Shown: positions 55,594 to 64,000 of the stretch, piece after piece
Layout: every line of letters starts with the position of its first letter
Numbering within the stretch: the stretch's first letter is position 1
From: Microbacterium testaceum
Lineage (GTDB): Bacteria > Actinomycetota > Actinomycetes > Actinomycetales > Microbacteriaceae
DNA: 64,000 nt
Direction: 5' to 3'
NCBI RefSeq assembly: GCF_006539145.1
Contig: NZ_BJML01000004.1
Span: 124,001-188,000, forward strand
Notes under the pieces: model-generated
Database searches by the model: none
What the model was told of the DNA's origin: nothing
What the model saw: only the letters and a program-made list of their open reading frames with translations
Position numbers and translations under genes: made by a program

Positions 55594-56519
55594 GCGGCGT
55601 CTTCACCGGGTTCGCCGTCGTCGGTCTCGCCGTCGTCGTGGGCTACATCATCGCCCGCATCGACCTGCTCGGTCCGCACGCACGACACGTTCTCAGCCGC
55701 CTGACGTTCTTCGTCCTCTCGCCTTTCCTCCTGTTCACGGTGCTCGCGAAGGCCGACGTCGCAACCCTGTTCTCGGCACTGCTCCCGGTGTCGATGATCA
55801 CCGCCGCGGTCATCATCGGCGTCTACGCCCTCTTCTCGGCCCTGGTCCTGCGTCGCCGTGTCGGCGAGACGGTGATCGGCGCTCTGTTGGCGGGCCAGGT
55901 GAACAGCAACAACATCGGCATCCCGATCTCGCTGTACATGCTCGGGAACGCGGCGTACTCGGCTCCGGTGATCCTGTTCCAGTTGCTGGTGCTCATGCCC
56001 ATCGCGCTGTCGATCCTGGATGCCGCGACCTCGGGATCCCGCAACATCGGGCGCATCCTCTTGCAGACGGCGAAGAACCCGATGCTCATCGGTTCCGCTC
56101 TGGGTGTCCTCGTGGCCCTCCTCGATGTCGACCTGCCGCCCATCGTCTTCGACCCGCTGCACCTCATCGCGGGAGCCTGCGTGCCGGTGCTGCTGATGTC
56201 GTACGGCATGTCGTTGTACGGCCAGCGTGTGTTGACCGAGCCGGGACGCCGCGTCGACGTCGTCACCGCCTCGACTCTCAAGCTGGTGGCGATGCCGGCG
56301 CTGGCGTGGCTGGTCGCGACGCTCTTCGCCCTGCCCGCCGATCAGGTGTTCATCGTCGTCGTGCTCGCGGCTCTGCCGACGGCCCAGAACGTCTTCAACT
56401 TCGCGCAGCGTTACGGCGTCGGCGAGATCCTGTCGCGCGACGTCGTCTTCATCTCGACCCTCGGCTGCCTGCCGGTGCTGTTCACGGTGGCGCTTCTGCT
56501 CGAGCACTCCCCCGCGTAG
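55590..56519 (+). CDS. AEC family transporter (auxin efflux carrier type)
   Basis: A 309-residue protein with about ten membrane segments in two five-helix repeats. The family pattern LAGQVNSNNIGIPISLYMLG is near residue 107, and the second half has VLMSYGMSLYG and LAALPTAQNVFNFAQRYG, the conserved crossover regions. AEC proteins export or import organic acids such as malonate or malate. The start overlaps a 13-codon leader ORF. Confidence 0.9.
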   Translation: MSGVFTGFAVVGLAVVVGYIIARIDLLGPHARHVLSRLTFFVLSPFLLFTVLAKADVATLFSALLPVSMITAAVIIGVYALFSALVLRRRVGETVIGALLAGQVNSNNIGIPISLYMLGNAAYSAPVILFQLLVLMPIALSILDAATSGSRNIGRILLQTAKNPMLIGSALGVLVALLDVDLPPIVFDPLHLIAGACVPVLLMSYGMSLYGQRVLTEPGRRVDVVTASTLKLVAMPALAWLVATLFALPADQVFIVVVLAALPTAQNVFNFAQRYGVGEILSRDVVFISTLGCLPVLFTVALLLEHSPA

Positions 56520-56591
56520 CACACGTCGCGCTCGACAACCCTCGGGTCTAAGGTGAGAGTTGTTCTCAGCTTTTACACAGAAAGGCTCGCC

Positions 56592-57140
56592 ATGTCGCCC
56601 TCCACGACCAGTCCCGCCGTCGGGGCCGTGCGCACCGCGCTCGGTGTCAGCGGAGCGCTCTCGCTCGTCATCGGTCTTCTCATCCTCATCTGGCCCGGCC
56701 GCACCGCCGAGGTCGCCGTCGGCATCATCTCGGTCTACGTGATCATCGCGGGCCTGGTGAACATCGGCATCGGCCTGTTCTGGCGCTCCGGCTGGGCCCG
56801 CATCGGCTACCTCGTCCTCGGCGTGCTCTTCATCGTCGCGGGCATCTTCTCGTTCGCGAACCTCTCGGCCACGACCGCGTGGTTCGGTGTCTTCATCGGC
56901 ACCCTGGTCGGCATCCTGTGGATCATCGAGGGCGTCGTCTCGCTCACGACCGCCGGTCACGCCTCGAAGGCGCGCGCGTGGACGGTCTTCTTCGCGATCG
57001 TCAGCATCGTCGCCGGAATCGTTCTGCTGTTCTCGCCGCTGCTGGGCGCGGTGACGCTGTTCCTGCTGATCGGCATCTCACTGGTCATCCTCGGCGCCTT
57101 CCAGATCGTGCGCGCGATCCAGTTCGGCAAGGCCGTCTGA
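56592..57140 (+). CDS. HdeD family (DUF308) membrane protein
   Basis: A 182-residue protein built of six short membrane segments, the DUF308/HdeD layout of three repeated hairpins. Gly-rich pairs such as GIGLFWRSGWARIGYLVLGV and WIIEGVVSL are typical. HdeD-like proteins are linked with acid stress in enterobacteria; the role here is unknown. A TAAGGT box about 40 bases upstream could be its promoter, and a very strong terminator follows. Confidence 0.85.
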   Translation: MSPSTTSPAVGAVRTALGVSGALSLVIGLLILIWPGRTAEVAVGIISVYVIIAGLVNIGIGLFWRSGWARIGYLVLGVLFIVAGIFSFANLSATTAWFGVFIGTLVGILWIIEGVVSLTTAGHASKARAWTVFFAIVSIVAGIVLLFSPLLGAVTLFLLIGISLVILGAFQIVRAIQFGKAV

Positions 57141-57147
57141 CGCCGAT

Positions 57148-57191
57148 AGAAGAAGGGGCCCGGATGCCACGGCATCCGGGCCCCTTCTTCT
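57148..57191. terminator. Very strong bidirectional terminator
   Basis: A 21-bp perfect stem (AGAAGAAGGGGCCCGGATGCC and complement) with a two-base nominal loop. It has A-rich and T-rich ends, so it works on both strands, between the convergent HdeD and S9 peptidase genes. It contains both GGATGCC and GGCATCC. Confidence 0.93.
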
Positions 57192-57192
57192 G

Positions 57193-59163
57193 TCACCGCA
57201 CGGGCAGGTACCGGCTCCACCAGTCGAGGACCGCCTCGAAGCGTTGCACGCGGTGCTGCGGGCGGCCGGAACGCGTGAGCTCGTGATCCTCGCCGGGGAA
57301 GACGAGCATCTCGGCGTCGACGCCGTTGCGCTTCAGGGCCGCGTAATACCGGGTCGCCTGATCGAGCGGGCAGCGGTAATCGAGCTCGGAGTGCAGCACG
57401 AGCGTGGGCGTGGCGACCCGATCGACGACGGCCATGGGGCTCTGGGCGGCCACGAGCGCCGGGTCGGTGCCGACGTACTCGTCGCCGAAGAACGAGCCGA
57501 TGTCGCTCGATCCCGGGAAGGCGGCGGGATCGAGGAATCCGCGCTCGACGATCGCTCCGGCGAAGCGGTGGTCGTGCGCGATGATCCAGGCGGTCATGTA
57601 GCCGCCGTAGGAGCCGCCCATCACGCCGATCCGCTGCGCGTCGAGCCGCGGGTCGGCCCCGACCACGCCGTCGAAGAAGTCCATGACGTCGAAGAAGTCG
57701 AGCGTCCCCATGCGGCGACGGATCGACCGCCCGTGCGCACGGCCGTACCCCGCGCTCCCCCGCGGATTGCTGTAGACCACGGCGTAGCCGGCGTCGACGA
57801 GGACCTGCGTCTCGTCGAACAGGTGCACGCCGTAGGAGGCGTAAGGCCCGCCGTGGATCTGCAGGATGACCGGGAACGGCCCCTCCCCCTCGGGCACCGC
57901 GACCCACCCGTGTACCGGATAGCCGTCACGGCCGGCGATCTCGTGTTCGACCGGCACCGCGATGCCCGTCTCGCGCGCGGCTCCGCCGAACGCGGTGAGC
58001 GCCCGCACCTCGGGCCCGTCGATCGTCACGAGCTCGCCGGAAGACTCGGGAGACGCCACGGATGCCACGACCCGCCCCCGCGCGACCGCGTGCCCCGAGA
58101 CCTCGAGGTCGCCACCCAGCACCTGATCGACCCGCCCGCCGCGCGACACCCGCAGCAGCCTCAGACGCCCGCGGGTGCGGTCCTGCACGAGGACGTCGTC
58201 GCCGTCGAACGAGAGGTGGCTGCCAACCTCGCCGAGGTCGATCGACTCGGGATCGGTGAGCAGACGGGGGCCGTCGGCGTCGAGCGCGAAGAGCGCGACG
58301 CCGGGAGCGACGAAGTCGGTGCCCTCGTCGCCCACGTCGTTCGCGAGCAGGAAGACGGTGCCGTCGGGGGCGACGTCGACGCTCGCTACGGAGAGGTTCT
58401 CTGCGCGGCCCAGGATCTCGCGCTGTTCGCCGCTGTCGACCGCGATCGCGACGATCCGATCGCGCAGGTCGCGGCGCGCCGTCTCGATCACGTCGGGCAC
58501 GCTGAGCAGTTCGGCGCCGTCGTTCGTCCAGACCACGCCGCTCCAGCTCGTCTCCCCGTGCGTCAGCGCGGTGGACGCAGCGGCGACGACCGTCTTCTCG
58601 GGTGCGTCGAGTCCGGGGGCCGGCTCGTAGAACGGTTCCGCATCGGTGGCGGGCGCGTCCACGACGAACACGTGCGCGGGTCGATCGAGATAGCCGAGAC
58701 CGTTCGCATGCCAGCGGATGCCGGTGATCCGGCGCGGCGGTTCGGCTGCGGCATCCCGGCCCTCCACGGTGCCGTACCGCCCGGGTTCGGGAACGCGCGC
58801 GGTGAAGCCGAGGCGCGAGCCGTCAGGCGACCATGCGAGGTCTGTCACTCCCCCGGGCTGGTCGGTGACCTGCACGGGTTCGCCGCCCTGTGCGGCGACG
58901 ACGAAGATCTGGGCGCGGCCCTTCTCATCGGAACGGAGGAATGCGATGGTGCTGTCGTCGGGCGACAGCCGCGGCGCGCGGTCCGCTACCCCGCGCGTGA
59001 TGCGGCGCGGGGAGCCGTCGGGCACGTCGACCCGCCACAGCTGACCGACCGGCCGGTCGGCGGCGAGATCGGGGCGCGAGGTCGCGAAGACCGCGAACGC
59101 CCCCGTAGCAGCGATCGCGGGCCGACCGACCCCGATCAGTGTCTGGATGTCGGTCGGCCGCAT
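57193..59163 (-). CDS. S9 family peptidase (prolyl oligopeptidase type)
   Basis: A 656-residue enzyme. The N-terminal beta-propeller (about residues 1-390) contains WD40/TolB-like repeats such as APRLSPDDSTIAFLRSD and TDLAWSPDGSRLGF. The C-terminal alpha/beta hydrolase has the triad Ser in GGSYGGYM (near residue 517), Asp in SELDYRCP and His in GEDHELTRSGRP. There is no signal peptide. ATG at 59163 lies three bases after the stop of the SDR gene, so both are in one operon. Such enzymes cleave short peptides. Confidence 0.93.
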   Translation of the reverse strand: MRPTDIQTLIGVGRPAIAATGAFAVFATSRPDLAADRPVGQLWRVDVPDGSPRRITRGVADRAPRLSPDDSTIAFLRSDEKGRAQIFVVAAQGGEPVQVTDQPGGVTDLAWSPDGSRLGFTARVPEPGRYGTVEGRDAAAEPPRRITGIRWHANGLGYLDRPAHVFVVDAPATDAEPFYEPAPGLDAPEKTVVAAASTALTHGETSWSGVVWTNDGAELLSVPDVIETARRDLRDRIVAIAVDSGEQREILGRAENLSVASVDVAPDGTVFLLANDVGDEGTDFVAPGVALFALDADGPRLLTDPESIDLGEVGSHLSFDGDDVLVQDRTRGRLRLLRVSRGGRVDQVLGGDLEVSGHAVARGRVVASVASPESSGELVTIDGPEVRALTAFGGAARETGIAVPVEHEIAGRDGYPVHGWVAVPEGEGPFPVILQIHGGPYASYGVHLFDETQVLVDAGYAVVYSNPRGSAGYGRAHGRSIRRRMGTLDFFDVMDFFDGVVGADPRLDAQRIGVMGGSYGGYMTAWIIAHDHRFAGAIVERGFLDPAAFPGSSDIGSFFGDEYVGTDPALVAAQSPMAVVDRVATPTLVLHSELDYRCPLDQATRYYAALKRNGVDAEMLVFPGEDHELTRSGRPQHRVQRFEAVLDWWSRYLPVR

Positions 59164-59165
59164 GA

Positions 59166-59930
59166 TCACTCGCCTCCGAACGAACCCGTGTCTCCGACGA
59201 GGCGGGTGTTGTCGGCGGGCACCGGGTCGACCGCGGCGCGGGCCACCTCGGCCGCGAACTCCGAGACGTTGTAGAGCTTGCCGGCGTCTTCGCGGCGGGC
59301 CGAGATCGCGCCGGGGTTCGCGCGCTCGAGCAGGGTGGCCGTGATGGTGCCCTCGATCATGTCTCCCGAGACGACGGTGAAGCCGATGCCGCGCTCCTCG
59401 AGGGCGGGGATCTTCTGGCGCAGAGCGTCTTCGCCGGCGCGCTTGGACAGGGCGACCGGCTCGTACTCGGGCATGGTCGGGGTGGTGCGGATGAAGTGCG
59501 CCTGGTGGCTGGTGACGAAGACCACGCGGGCCTCGGCCGTGAGCAGGGGCAGGGCCGTCTCGAGCACGTTGACCTGCGCGTCTCGGTTGAGCAGCAGCGC
59601 GTAGTCCTCGGCCATGCCCGACTCCATACCGCCCGAGGCGTTGAGCACGAGGATGTCGAGACCGCCGAAGGTGCGCTCGACCTCGTCGAACATCGCCTTC
59701 ACCGATTCGGGATCGGTGAGGTCGGCACCGACGACGAGAGCCTCGACGCCGAGCTCGCGCAGCTGCGCGGCAAGCTTCTCGGCGCGCGGCGCCTTGTTGC
59801 GGAAGTTGATGACGACGTTCGCGCCGGCCTCGGCGAAGTAGCGGACGGTGTCGGCGCCGATACCGCGCGACGAGCCGGTGACGAGAGCGGTCTTGCCGCT
59901 CAGGGAGCCGGACGGAAGGGTCTGGGACAC
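59166..59930 (-). CDS. SDR family oxidoreductase with altered catalytic tetrad
   Basis: A 254-residue Rossmann protein with cofactor motif TGSSRGIG near residue 19, NASGG, and the Ser site VTSHQAHF. In the catalytic helix, YEPVALSKRAGE, the position four residues before the Lys is Val, not Tyr; a Tyr lies three residues earlier. So the usual YxxxK is absent or shifted. GTG start with AGGAGAA upstream, and a TAGGCT box at about 59968-59973 as promoter. It is the first gene of the SDR-S9 peptidase operon. Confidence 0.9.
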   Translation of the reverse strand: MSQTLPSGSLSGKTALVTGSSRGIGADTVRYFAEAGANVVINFRNKAPRAEKLAAQLRELGVEALVVGADLTDPESVKAMFDEVERTFGGLDILVLNASGGMESGMAEDYALLLNRDAQVNVLETALPLLTAEARVVFVTSHQAHFIRTTPTMPEYEPVALSKRAGEDALRQKIPALEERGIGFTVVSGDMIEGTITATLLERANPGAISARREDAGKLYNVSEFAAEVARAAVDPVPADNTRLVGDTGSFGGE

Positions 59931-60050
59931 GGAAGTTCTCCTGACGATTCGAAAGATCGACTCCCCAGCCTACCGACCGACCCGGCACCTCCCGGGGGCG
60001 GGCAGCCTGTGTGCTGGATGAGAACCGACCCCGGCGGCGCGACCCGGTGC

Positions 60051-60056
60051 TACGTT
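60051..60056 (+). promoter_or_regulatory. Candidate -10 box for the NfeD-SPFH-GDPD operon
   Basis: TACGTT fits TANNNT and lies 18 bases before the nfeD ATG, leaving a short leader with AGGAGG. Confidence 0.45.
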
Positions 60057-60074
60057 CGGGCCAGGAGGCACGAA

Positions 60075-60566
60075 ATGGACGTTCTCTCCACTCCCGACAC
60101 GTGGGCCTGGATCGGCTGGATCGTGTTGATCCTCGTCTTCGTCGTCATCGAGATGCTGACGGGCGAACTGACCTTCCTCATGCTCTCGGGGGGCAGCGCC
60201 GCGGGGCTCCTCTCCGACCTGCTTGGCGCGCCGCTGTGGATGCAGGCGATCGTGGCCGCACTGGCCGCCGTCGCCCTGCTGACCTTCCTGCGGCCTCCGC
60301 TGCTCCGGCGTCTGCACCGCGGCGCCGACGAACGCCCGTCCGGTGTCGACGCCCTGCTCGGCCTCCAGGGTCTCGTGCTGTCGCGGGTGTCGCCCTCTGT
60401 CCCGGGGCAGGTCAAACTCACCAACGGCGACGTGTGGACCGCGCGCAGCGACACCGGCATCCGACTCGACCCCGCGACGCGCGTCGAGGTCGTCCGCATC
60501 GACGGCGCCACCGCCGTCGTCCGCGCCGTCGTTCCGCGCGCGCACGAAAAGGAGGTCGCGACATGA
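60075..60566 (+). CDS. NfeD family membrane protein
   Basis: A 163-residue protein with N-terminal membrane segments (about residues 11-75, including the GELTFLMLSGGSAAGL stretch) and a C-terminal OB-fold domain of about 65 residues (GLQGLVLSRVSPSVPGQVKL to VEVVRIDGATAVVRA). NfeD proteins pair with SPFH/stomatin proteins in membrane microdomains. AGGAGG precedes the ATG. The stop overlaps the start of the SPFH gene (ATGA). Confidence 0.92.
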   Translation: MDVLSTPDTWAWIGWIVLILVFVVIEMLTGELTFLMLSGGSAAGLLSDLLGAPLWMQAIVAALAAVALLTFLRPPLLRRLHRGADERPSGVDALLGLQGLVLSRVSPSVPGQVKLTNGDVWTARSDTGIRLDPATRVEVVRIDGATAVVRAVVPRAHEKEVAT

Positions 60567-61510
60567 ACGCCGACAACATCATCCCCGTCACGATCGGATG
60601 GATCCTCGCGGCGGCGGTGGTGGTCTTCGTGGTCGTCGTCCTCTTCCGCGCCGTCCGCATCATCCCGCAAGCGCGGGCGGGCGTGGTCGAGCGCCTCGGG
60701 CGGTACCACAAGACCCTCACGCCCGGCCTGAACCTCGTCGTCCCGCTGGTCGACCGGGTGCGTCCGCTCATCGACATGCGCGAGCAGGTGGTCTCGTTCC
60801 CTCCGCAGCCGGTCATCACCGAAGACAACCTCGTCGTCTCGATCGACACCGTCGTGTACTTCCAGGTGACCGACGCGCGCGCCGCCACCTACGAGATCGC
60901 CAACTACCTCGGAGCGGTCGAACAGTTGACGACGACGACGCTGCGCAACGTGGTCGGCGGGCTGAACCTCGAGCAGGCGTTGACGAGCCGCGACAACATC
61001 AACGGCCAGTTGCGCGTCGTCCTCGACGAAGCCACGGGAAAATGGGGCATCCGGGTCGGACGTGTCGAGCTCAAGGCGATCGACCCTCCCCATTCGATCC
61101 AGGACTCGATGGAGAAGCAGATGAGAGCCGAACGCGATCGCCGTGCCGCGATCCTGACCGCCGAGGGCTCGAAGCAGTCCCAGATCCTCGAGGCCGAGGG
61201 TCGGCGCCAGGCCGCGATCCTCGAGGCCGAGGGAGACAAGCAGGCGGCCGTTCTGCGCGCGCAGGGCGAAGCCGAAGCGATCCACTCGGTGTTCACCGCC
61301 ATCCACGAGGGGCGCCCCGACGACAAGCTCCTCGCCTACCAGTACCTGCAGACGCTGCCGAAGATCAGCGACAGCTCCTCCAGCAAGCTGTGGATCATCC
61401 CGAGCGAGTTCACCGAGGCCCTCAAGGGCATCTCGGGAGCATTCGCCTCGCGGACCGGTGGCGACGACTCCCCCATCGTCGCGCCCGGCTCGAGCGACTC
61501 GGCCCCCTGA
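60563..61510 (+). CDS. SPFH/band 7 (stomatin-like) protein
   Basis: A 315-residue membrane scaffold. It has one N-terminal membrane segment (residues 9-30), an SPFH domain at about residues 30-190 (PQARAGVVERLGRYHKTLTP, TEDNLVVSIDTVVYFQV) and a helical coiled coil with ERDRRAAILTAEGSKQ and three EAEGxxQAAxL repeats. The C-terminus binds partners (KLWIIPSEFTEAL). It forms oligomers with NfeD. It is translationally coupled to NfeD and to the GDPD gene. Confidence 0.95.
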   Translation: MNADNIIPVTIGWILAAAVVVFVVVVLFRAVRIIPQARAGVVERLGRYHKTLTPGLNLVVPLVDRVRPLIDMREQVVSFPPQPVITEDNLVVSIDTVVYFQVTDARAATYEIANYLGAVEQLTTTTLRNVVGGLNLEQALTSRDNINGQLRVVLDEATGKWGIRVGRVELKAIDPPHSIQDSMEKQMRAERDRRAAILTAEGSKQSQILEAEGRRQAAILEAEGDKQAAVLRAQGEAEAIHSVFTAIHEGRPDDKLLAYQYLQTLPKISDSSSSKLWIIPSEFTEALKGISGAFASRTGGDDSPIVAPGSSDSAP

Positions 61511-62307
61511 TGACACGGCATCCCTACCTGTCCCGCTCCACCCCGCGCGTGCTCGCCCATCGCGGACTGGTGACCCCGGATGCCGCCACCCAGGGCGTCG
61601 TCGAGAACTCGTTCGCCGCGGTCGCCGAGGCCCACGCGGCCGGGGCCGACTACGTCGAATCCGACTGCCACCTCACCGCCGACGGCGAGGTCGTGCTGTT
61701 CCATGACGACGACCTGCAGCGGGTGGCCGGCGACCCCCGGGCGATCGCCGACGTGCGCCTGCACGAGATCGAGGAGCTGATGGCCGAGCGCGGGGGTCTC
61801 GTCACGCTCGCCCAAGCGCTCGAGGCATTCCCCGAGGTGCGCTTCAACCTCGATGTGAAGGCCGCGGCCGCGGCGGCCGAGGTCGGTCGGCTCGTCGCCC
61901 CGCACACCGAGCGCGTTCTCATCACGAGTTTTTCCGACGAGCGACGCCTCGACACTCTGGCCGCGACCCGGGCGGCGGGCGCCACGACGCGACCCGCCAC
62001 CTCCCCCGGATCCGGGACGATCGCGCGGCTCCTGGCCGCTCGCGCCCTGCGCCGGACAGGGCGTGTCCGCGGCATCCTCGACGACATCGACGCCCTTCAG
62101 ATCCCCGAGCGCCAGGGACCGATCCGGGTCGTCTCTCGAGGACTGATCCGCGACGCGCACGCGGCCGGTGTCGAAGTACACGTGTGGACGGTGAACGACG
62201 AGGACGACATGTCGCGCCTGCTCGACCTCGGTGTCGACGGTCTGGTCACCGACCGCGCGGACGTCGCCCTCGCGCTCGTGAACAGACGGGGAACAGCATC
62301 TGTCTGA
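61510..62307 (+). CDS. Glycerophosphodiester phosphodiesterase
   Basis: A 265-residue TIM-barrel enzyme that hydrolyses glycerophosphodiesters to glycerol 3-phosphate and alcohol. The catalytic motifs are AHRG with E in VENSFAA, then ESDCHLTADGEVVLFHDDDL, in which Asp and the His of FHDD are the metal and acid/base residues. WTVNDEDDM and GVDGLVTDRAD are the C-terminal family marks. No signal peptide. It overlaps the SPFH stop (TGATG). Confidence 0.93.
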   Translation: MTRHPYLSRSTPRVLAHRGLVTPDAATQGVVENSFAAVAEAHAAGADYVESDCHLTADGEVVLFHDDDLQRVAGDPRAIADVRLHEIEELMAERGGLVTLAQALEAFPEVRFNLDVKAAAAAAEVGRLVAPHTERVLITSFSDERRLDTLAATRAAGATTRPATSPGSGTIARLLAARALRRTGRVRGILDDIDALQIPERQGPIRVVSRGLIRDAHAAGVEVHVWTVNDEDDMSRLLDLGVDGLVTDRADVALALVNRRGTASV

Positions 62308-62400
62308 GCATCCACTGTGAAACTCGTCAGGACGCGCGCAGTTCGAATAAAGCGCACAGGTGCGAACGTTATACATGGGGACCGACGAGAGGACCACAAA

Positions 62401-62772
62401 ATGGCAGACCGCAGTCTCCGCGGCATCCGACTCGGCGCCCAAAGCCTCCAGAGCGAAGACGGCGTCGTGTTCCACGACCGTGCACAACACACCTATTCCT
62501 GCAGCACCTGCGGACGCGACACCGTCCTGACCTTCGCTGCCGACGCCGAGGTTCCCGACGCCTGGGAGTGCCGCACCTGCGGCGCCGAGGCCCTTCTTCG
62601 CATCGGCGACGGCACGGCGACCGTCGACCACAGCGCCGACAAGGCGGCCCGCACGCACTGGGACATGCTCCTGGAGCGTCGCACCATCCCCGAACTCGAG
62701 GAACTCCTCGAAGAGCGCCTCGCCTTCGTCCGTGCTCGTCGCGGCGCGGGGAACGAGAAGCTCAGCGCCTGA
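62401..62772 (+). CDS. rbpA: RNA polymerase-binding protein RbpA
   Basis: A 123-residue actinobacterial transcription factor that binds the primary sigma factor and stabilises the open complex. The N-terminal tail DRSLRGIRLGAQSLQSEDG is followed by the core domain with CSTCGRDT and WECRTCG, then the basic linker and the sigma-binding helix (WDMLLERRTIPELEELLEERL). The core of this family has a zinc-type Cys pair arrangement, here four Cys. Cytosolic, acts at promoters. The preceding 90 bases carry GTTATAC as a possible -10. Confidence 0.96.
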   Translation: MADRSLRGIRLGAQSLQSEDGVVFHDRAQHTYSCSTCGRDTVLTFAADAEVPDAWECRTCGAEALLRIGDGTATVDHSADKAARTHWDMLLERRTIPELEELLEERLAFVRARRGAGNEKLSA

Positions 62773-62787
62773 CGCTGACCCGCTGAT

Positions 62788-64000
62788 TCAGACGCCGGCC
62801 CCTTCGGGGGCCGGCGTCTTCTTCGTGCGTCGCGCCCGCACACCGGCGATCAGTCCGGCAGCGAGGAGCGCCGCGAGGCCACCCCACCCGAGCACCATCT
62901 TCACGGCCGGTCCGATCACGACCGCGGGGGTGAGCCCGGTACGCAGCGGCACGTCGGTCAGCATGTGACCGGCGGTGTCGGGCGGCAGAGCGTCGAGCGT
63001 CGAGCCGTCCGGGGCGATGACCTGACTCGTGCCGACGGTCGACAGGTTGACCACCGCGCGGCCGGTCTCGATCGCGCGCATCTGCGCGAACGCGAGTTGC
63101 TGAAGGTTCTCGTCGGTGCCCCGGAAGTCCGCGTTGTTGGTCTGGAACATGTAGACCTCGGCTCCCTCGTCGGCGCCGTCCCACACGACATCGTCGTAGA
63201 TCACGTCGAAGCAGATCGCGAGGCCCACGCCGACCCCGTTCAGGTCGACCAACGGCGGCGCCGTGCCGGGCGTGTATTCGCGCCCGATGAGCCCGATCAA
63301 GTCGGGCGCGAAGGGCTCCCAGAACGAGCGGTCGGGAACGTACTCGCCGAACGGCACGGGGTGCCGCTTGTCGTACGTCGCCCCCTCGTGACCGGAAGCC
63401 GTCCACAGAAGGGACGAGTTGAAGAGGTCCGCGCCGCGTTCGGTGACGGCCGAGACGAGCAGGGGCGCGTCCATGCGTCGAGAGAGCTCGGAGAGCGCGG
63501 CCGCCGTCGCGGGGTTCGAGGTGGGATCGGAGTCGACGCCCCCCTCGGGCCACAGCAGCACGTCCATCTTCTGACCGAACAGCGGAGCGGATGCCGCGAG
63601 CTGCGCGTTCAGCACGGCGTTGCGCGTGCGCTGGTCGAAGTATCCCGCCGGGCCGTTGCCCTGCACCGCCCCCACACGGATCGAGCCCGCATCGGTGGTC
63701 GGGAACGCCGGAAGCCCCGCGAGCACCACGAGCACCGCCGCCGCCGGAACAGCGGCGACCGGGCGGCGCAGCCGCCCCGCGCGGACGAACTCGATCACCA
63801 TCGCGCAGAAGAGCACCACGAGGAAAGACAATCCCGACATGCCGACCCACGACGCGACCTCGGCGAAGGGCCCGTTCACCTGCGAGACGCCGATGCGTCC
63901 CCAGGGGAAGCCGCCGTAGGGCCAGGAGCCCACGATCTGTTCCCGGAGGGTCCACAGGGCCGCCACGAGCGCCGGAAGAAGCACGAGGCGCCCCACGCGC
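62788..64000 (-). CDS. lnt: Apolipoprotein N-acyltransferase Lnt (5' end outside window)
   Basis: The C-terminal 400 or so residues of Lnt, which adds the third acyl chain to lipoproteins. Present are the last membrane helices, the nitrilase-type domain with Glu in LLWPEGGVD, Lys in YDKRHPVPFGEYVP and the catalytic Cys in AICFDVIYDD, and a C-terminal membrane helix (VLGWGGLAALLAAGLIAG) followed by a basic tail. The N-terminal helices lie beyond base 64000. With Lgt in the same window this completes two of three lipoprotein steps; LspA is not seen. Confidence 0.94.
   Translation of the reverse strand, partial: RVGRLVLLPALVAALWTLREQIVGSWPYGGFPWGRIGVSQVNGPFAEVASWVGMSGLSFLVVLFCAMVIEFVRAGRLRRPVAAVPAAAVLVVLAGLPAFPTTDAGSIRVGAVQGNGPAGYFDQRTRNAVLNAQLAASAPLFGQKMDVLLWPEGGVDSDPTSNPATAAALSELSRRMDAPLLVSAVTERGADLFNSSLLWTASGHEGATYDKRHPVPFGEYVPDRSFWEPFAPDLIGLIGREYTPGTAPPLVDLNGVGVGLAICFDVIYDDVVWDGADEGAEVYMFQTNNADFRGTDENLQQLAFAQMRAIETGRAVVNLSTVGTSQVIAPDGSTLDALPPDTAGHMLTDVPLRTGLTPAVVIGPAVKMVLGWGGLAALLAAGLIAGVRARRTKKTPAPEGAGV
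62790..62819. terminator. Terminator shared by rbpA and lnt
   Basis: AGACGCCGGCCCC and its complement form a 13-bp stem with a TTCG tetraloop, then TCTTCG. It begins 18 bases after the rbpA stop. It lies over the last codons of lnt on the other strand. Confidence 0.85.

Overview
The window is high-G+C actinobacterial DNA. The gene order hisF-hisI-(Trp membrane protein)-(HGxxPAAW protein)-trpC-trpB-trpA-lgt-gltB-gltD-pyk-tRNA-Leu-pdtaR-polA, plus rbpA, an ANTAR regulator and many TANNNT -10 boxes, points to Microbacteriaceae, probably Microbacterium or a close relative. This assignment is inferred from gene content and order; no search was run.

Layout. 1-13.4 kb is a dense housekeeping block: the end of the his genes, the trp genes (no trpE here), prolipoprotein transferase, glutamate synthase and pyruvate kinase. 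13.5-26.1 kb holds tRNA-Leu(CAA), an OLD-like ATPase/TOPRIM gene that looks inserted beside it, pdtaR, a thioesterase, polA, and assorted metabolic genes (DUF885 peptidase, LLM oxidoreductase, MFS transporter, SGNH hydrolase, SDR). 26.1-27.5 kb has a small kinase-like protein and a lipoprotein behind a palindromic operator.

27.5-39.4 kb is the most unusual part. It has visibly lower G+C and almost none of the GGATGCC/GGCATCC heptamer that is frequent in the flanks. Six minus-strand genes lie in a row. First comes an exported protein preceded by an LAATG sorting-like signal. A TasA/camelysin-like protein with a SipW-type signal peptide follows. Then come four tandem paralogues, each with a SipW-type signal, an FN3-like segment, about 5-7 RCC1 repeats (a probable seven-bladed propeller) and a short Cys/aromatic C-terminal module. 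A degraded second TasA-like copy and an acetoacetate-decarboxylase-like gene with a 21-bp triplication lie beside them. I read this as a candidate extracellular fibre-plus-propeller system.

39.4-53.6 kb is plasmid- or ICE-derived: small conserved genes, a VapBC-like toxin-antitoxin pair with a palindromic operator, a secreted protein overlapping a membrane-anchored partner, a serine recombinase, an HNH nuclease, a VanY-type M15 peptidase, a lipoprotein, a MobF relaxase-helicase, Lsr2 and a Shedu (SduA) anti-phage nuclease. No coupling protein, VirB4-type ATPase or replication gene is seen, so this is probably a remnant or a mobilisable element.

53.6-64 kb returns to chromosomal genes. It starts with two related long hairpins, then a dienelactone hydrolase, a methyltransferase, an AEC transporter with a leaderless 13-codon upstream ORF, an HdeD-like protein, an S9 peptidase, an SDR, NfeD plus SPFH, a GDPD, rbpA, and lnt cut by the window end.
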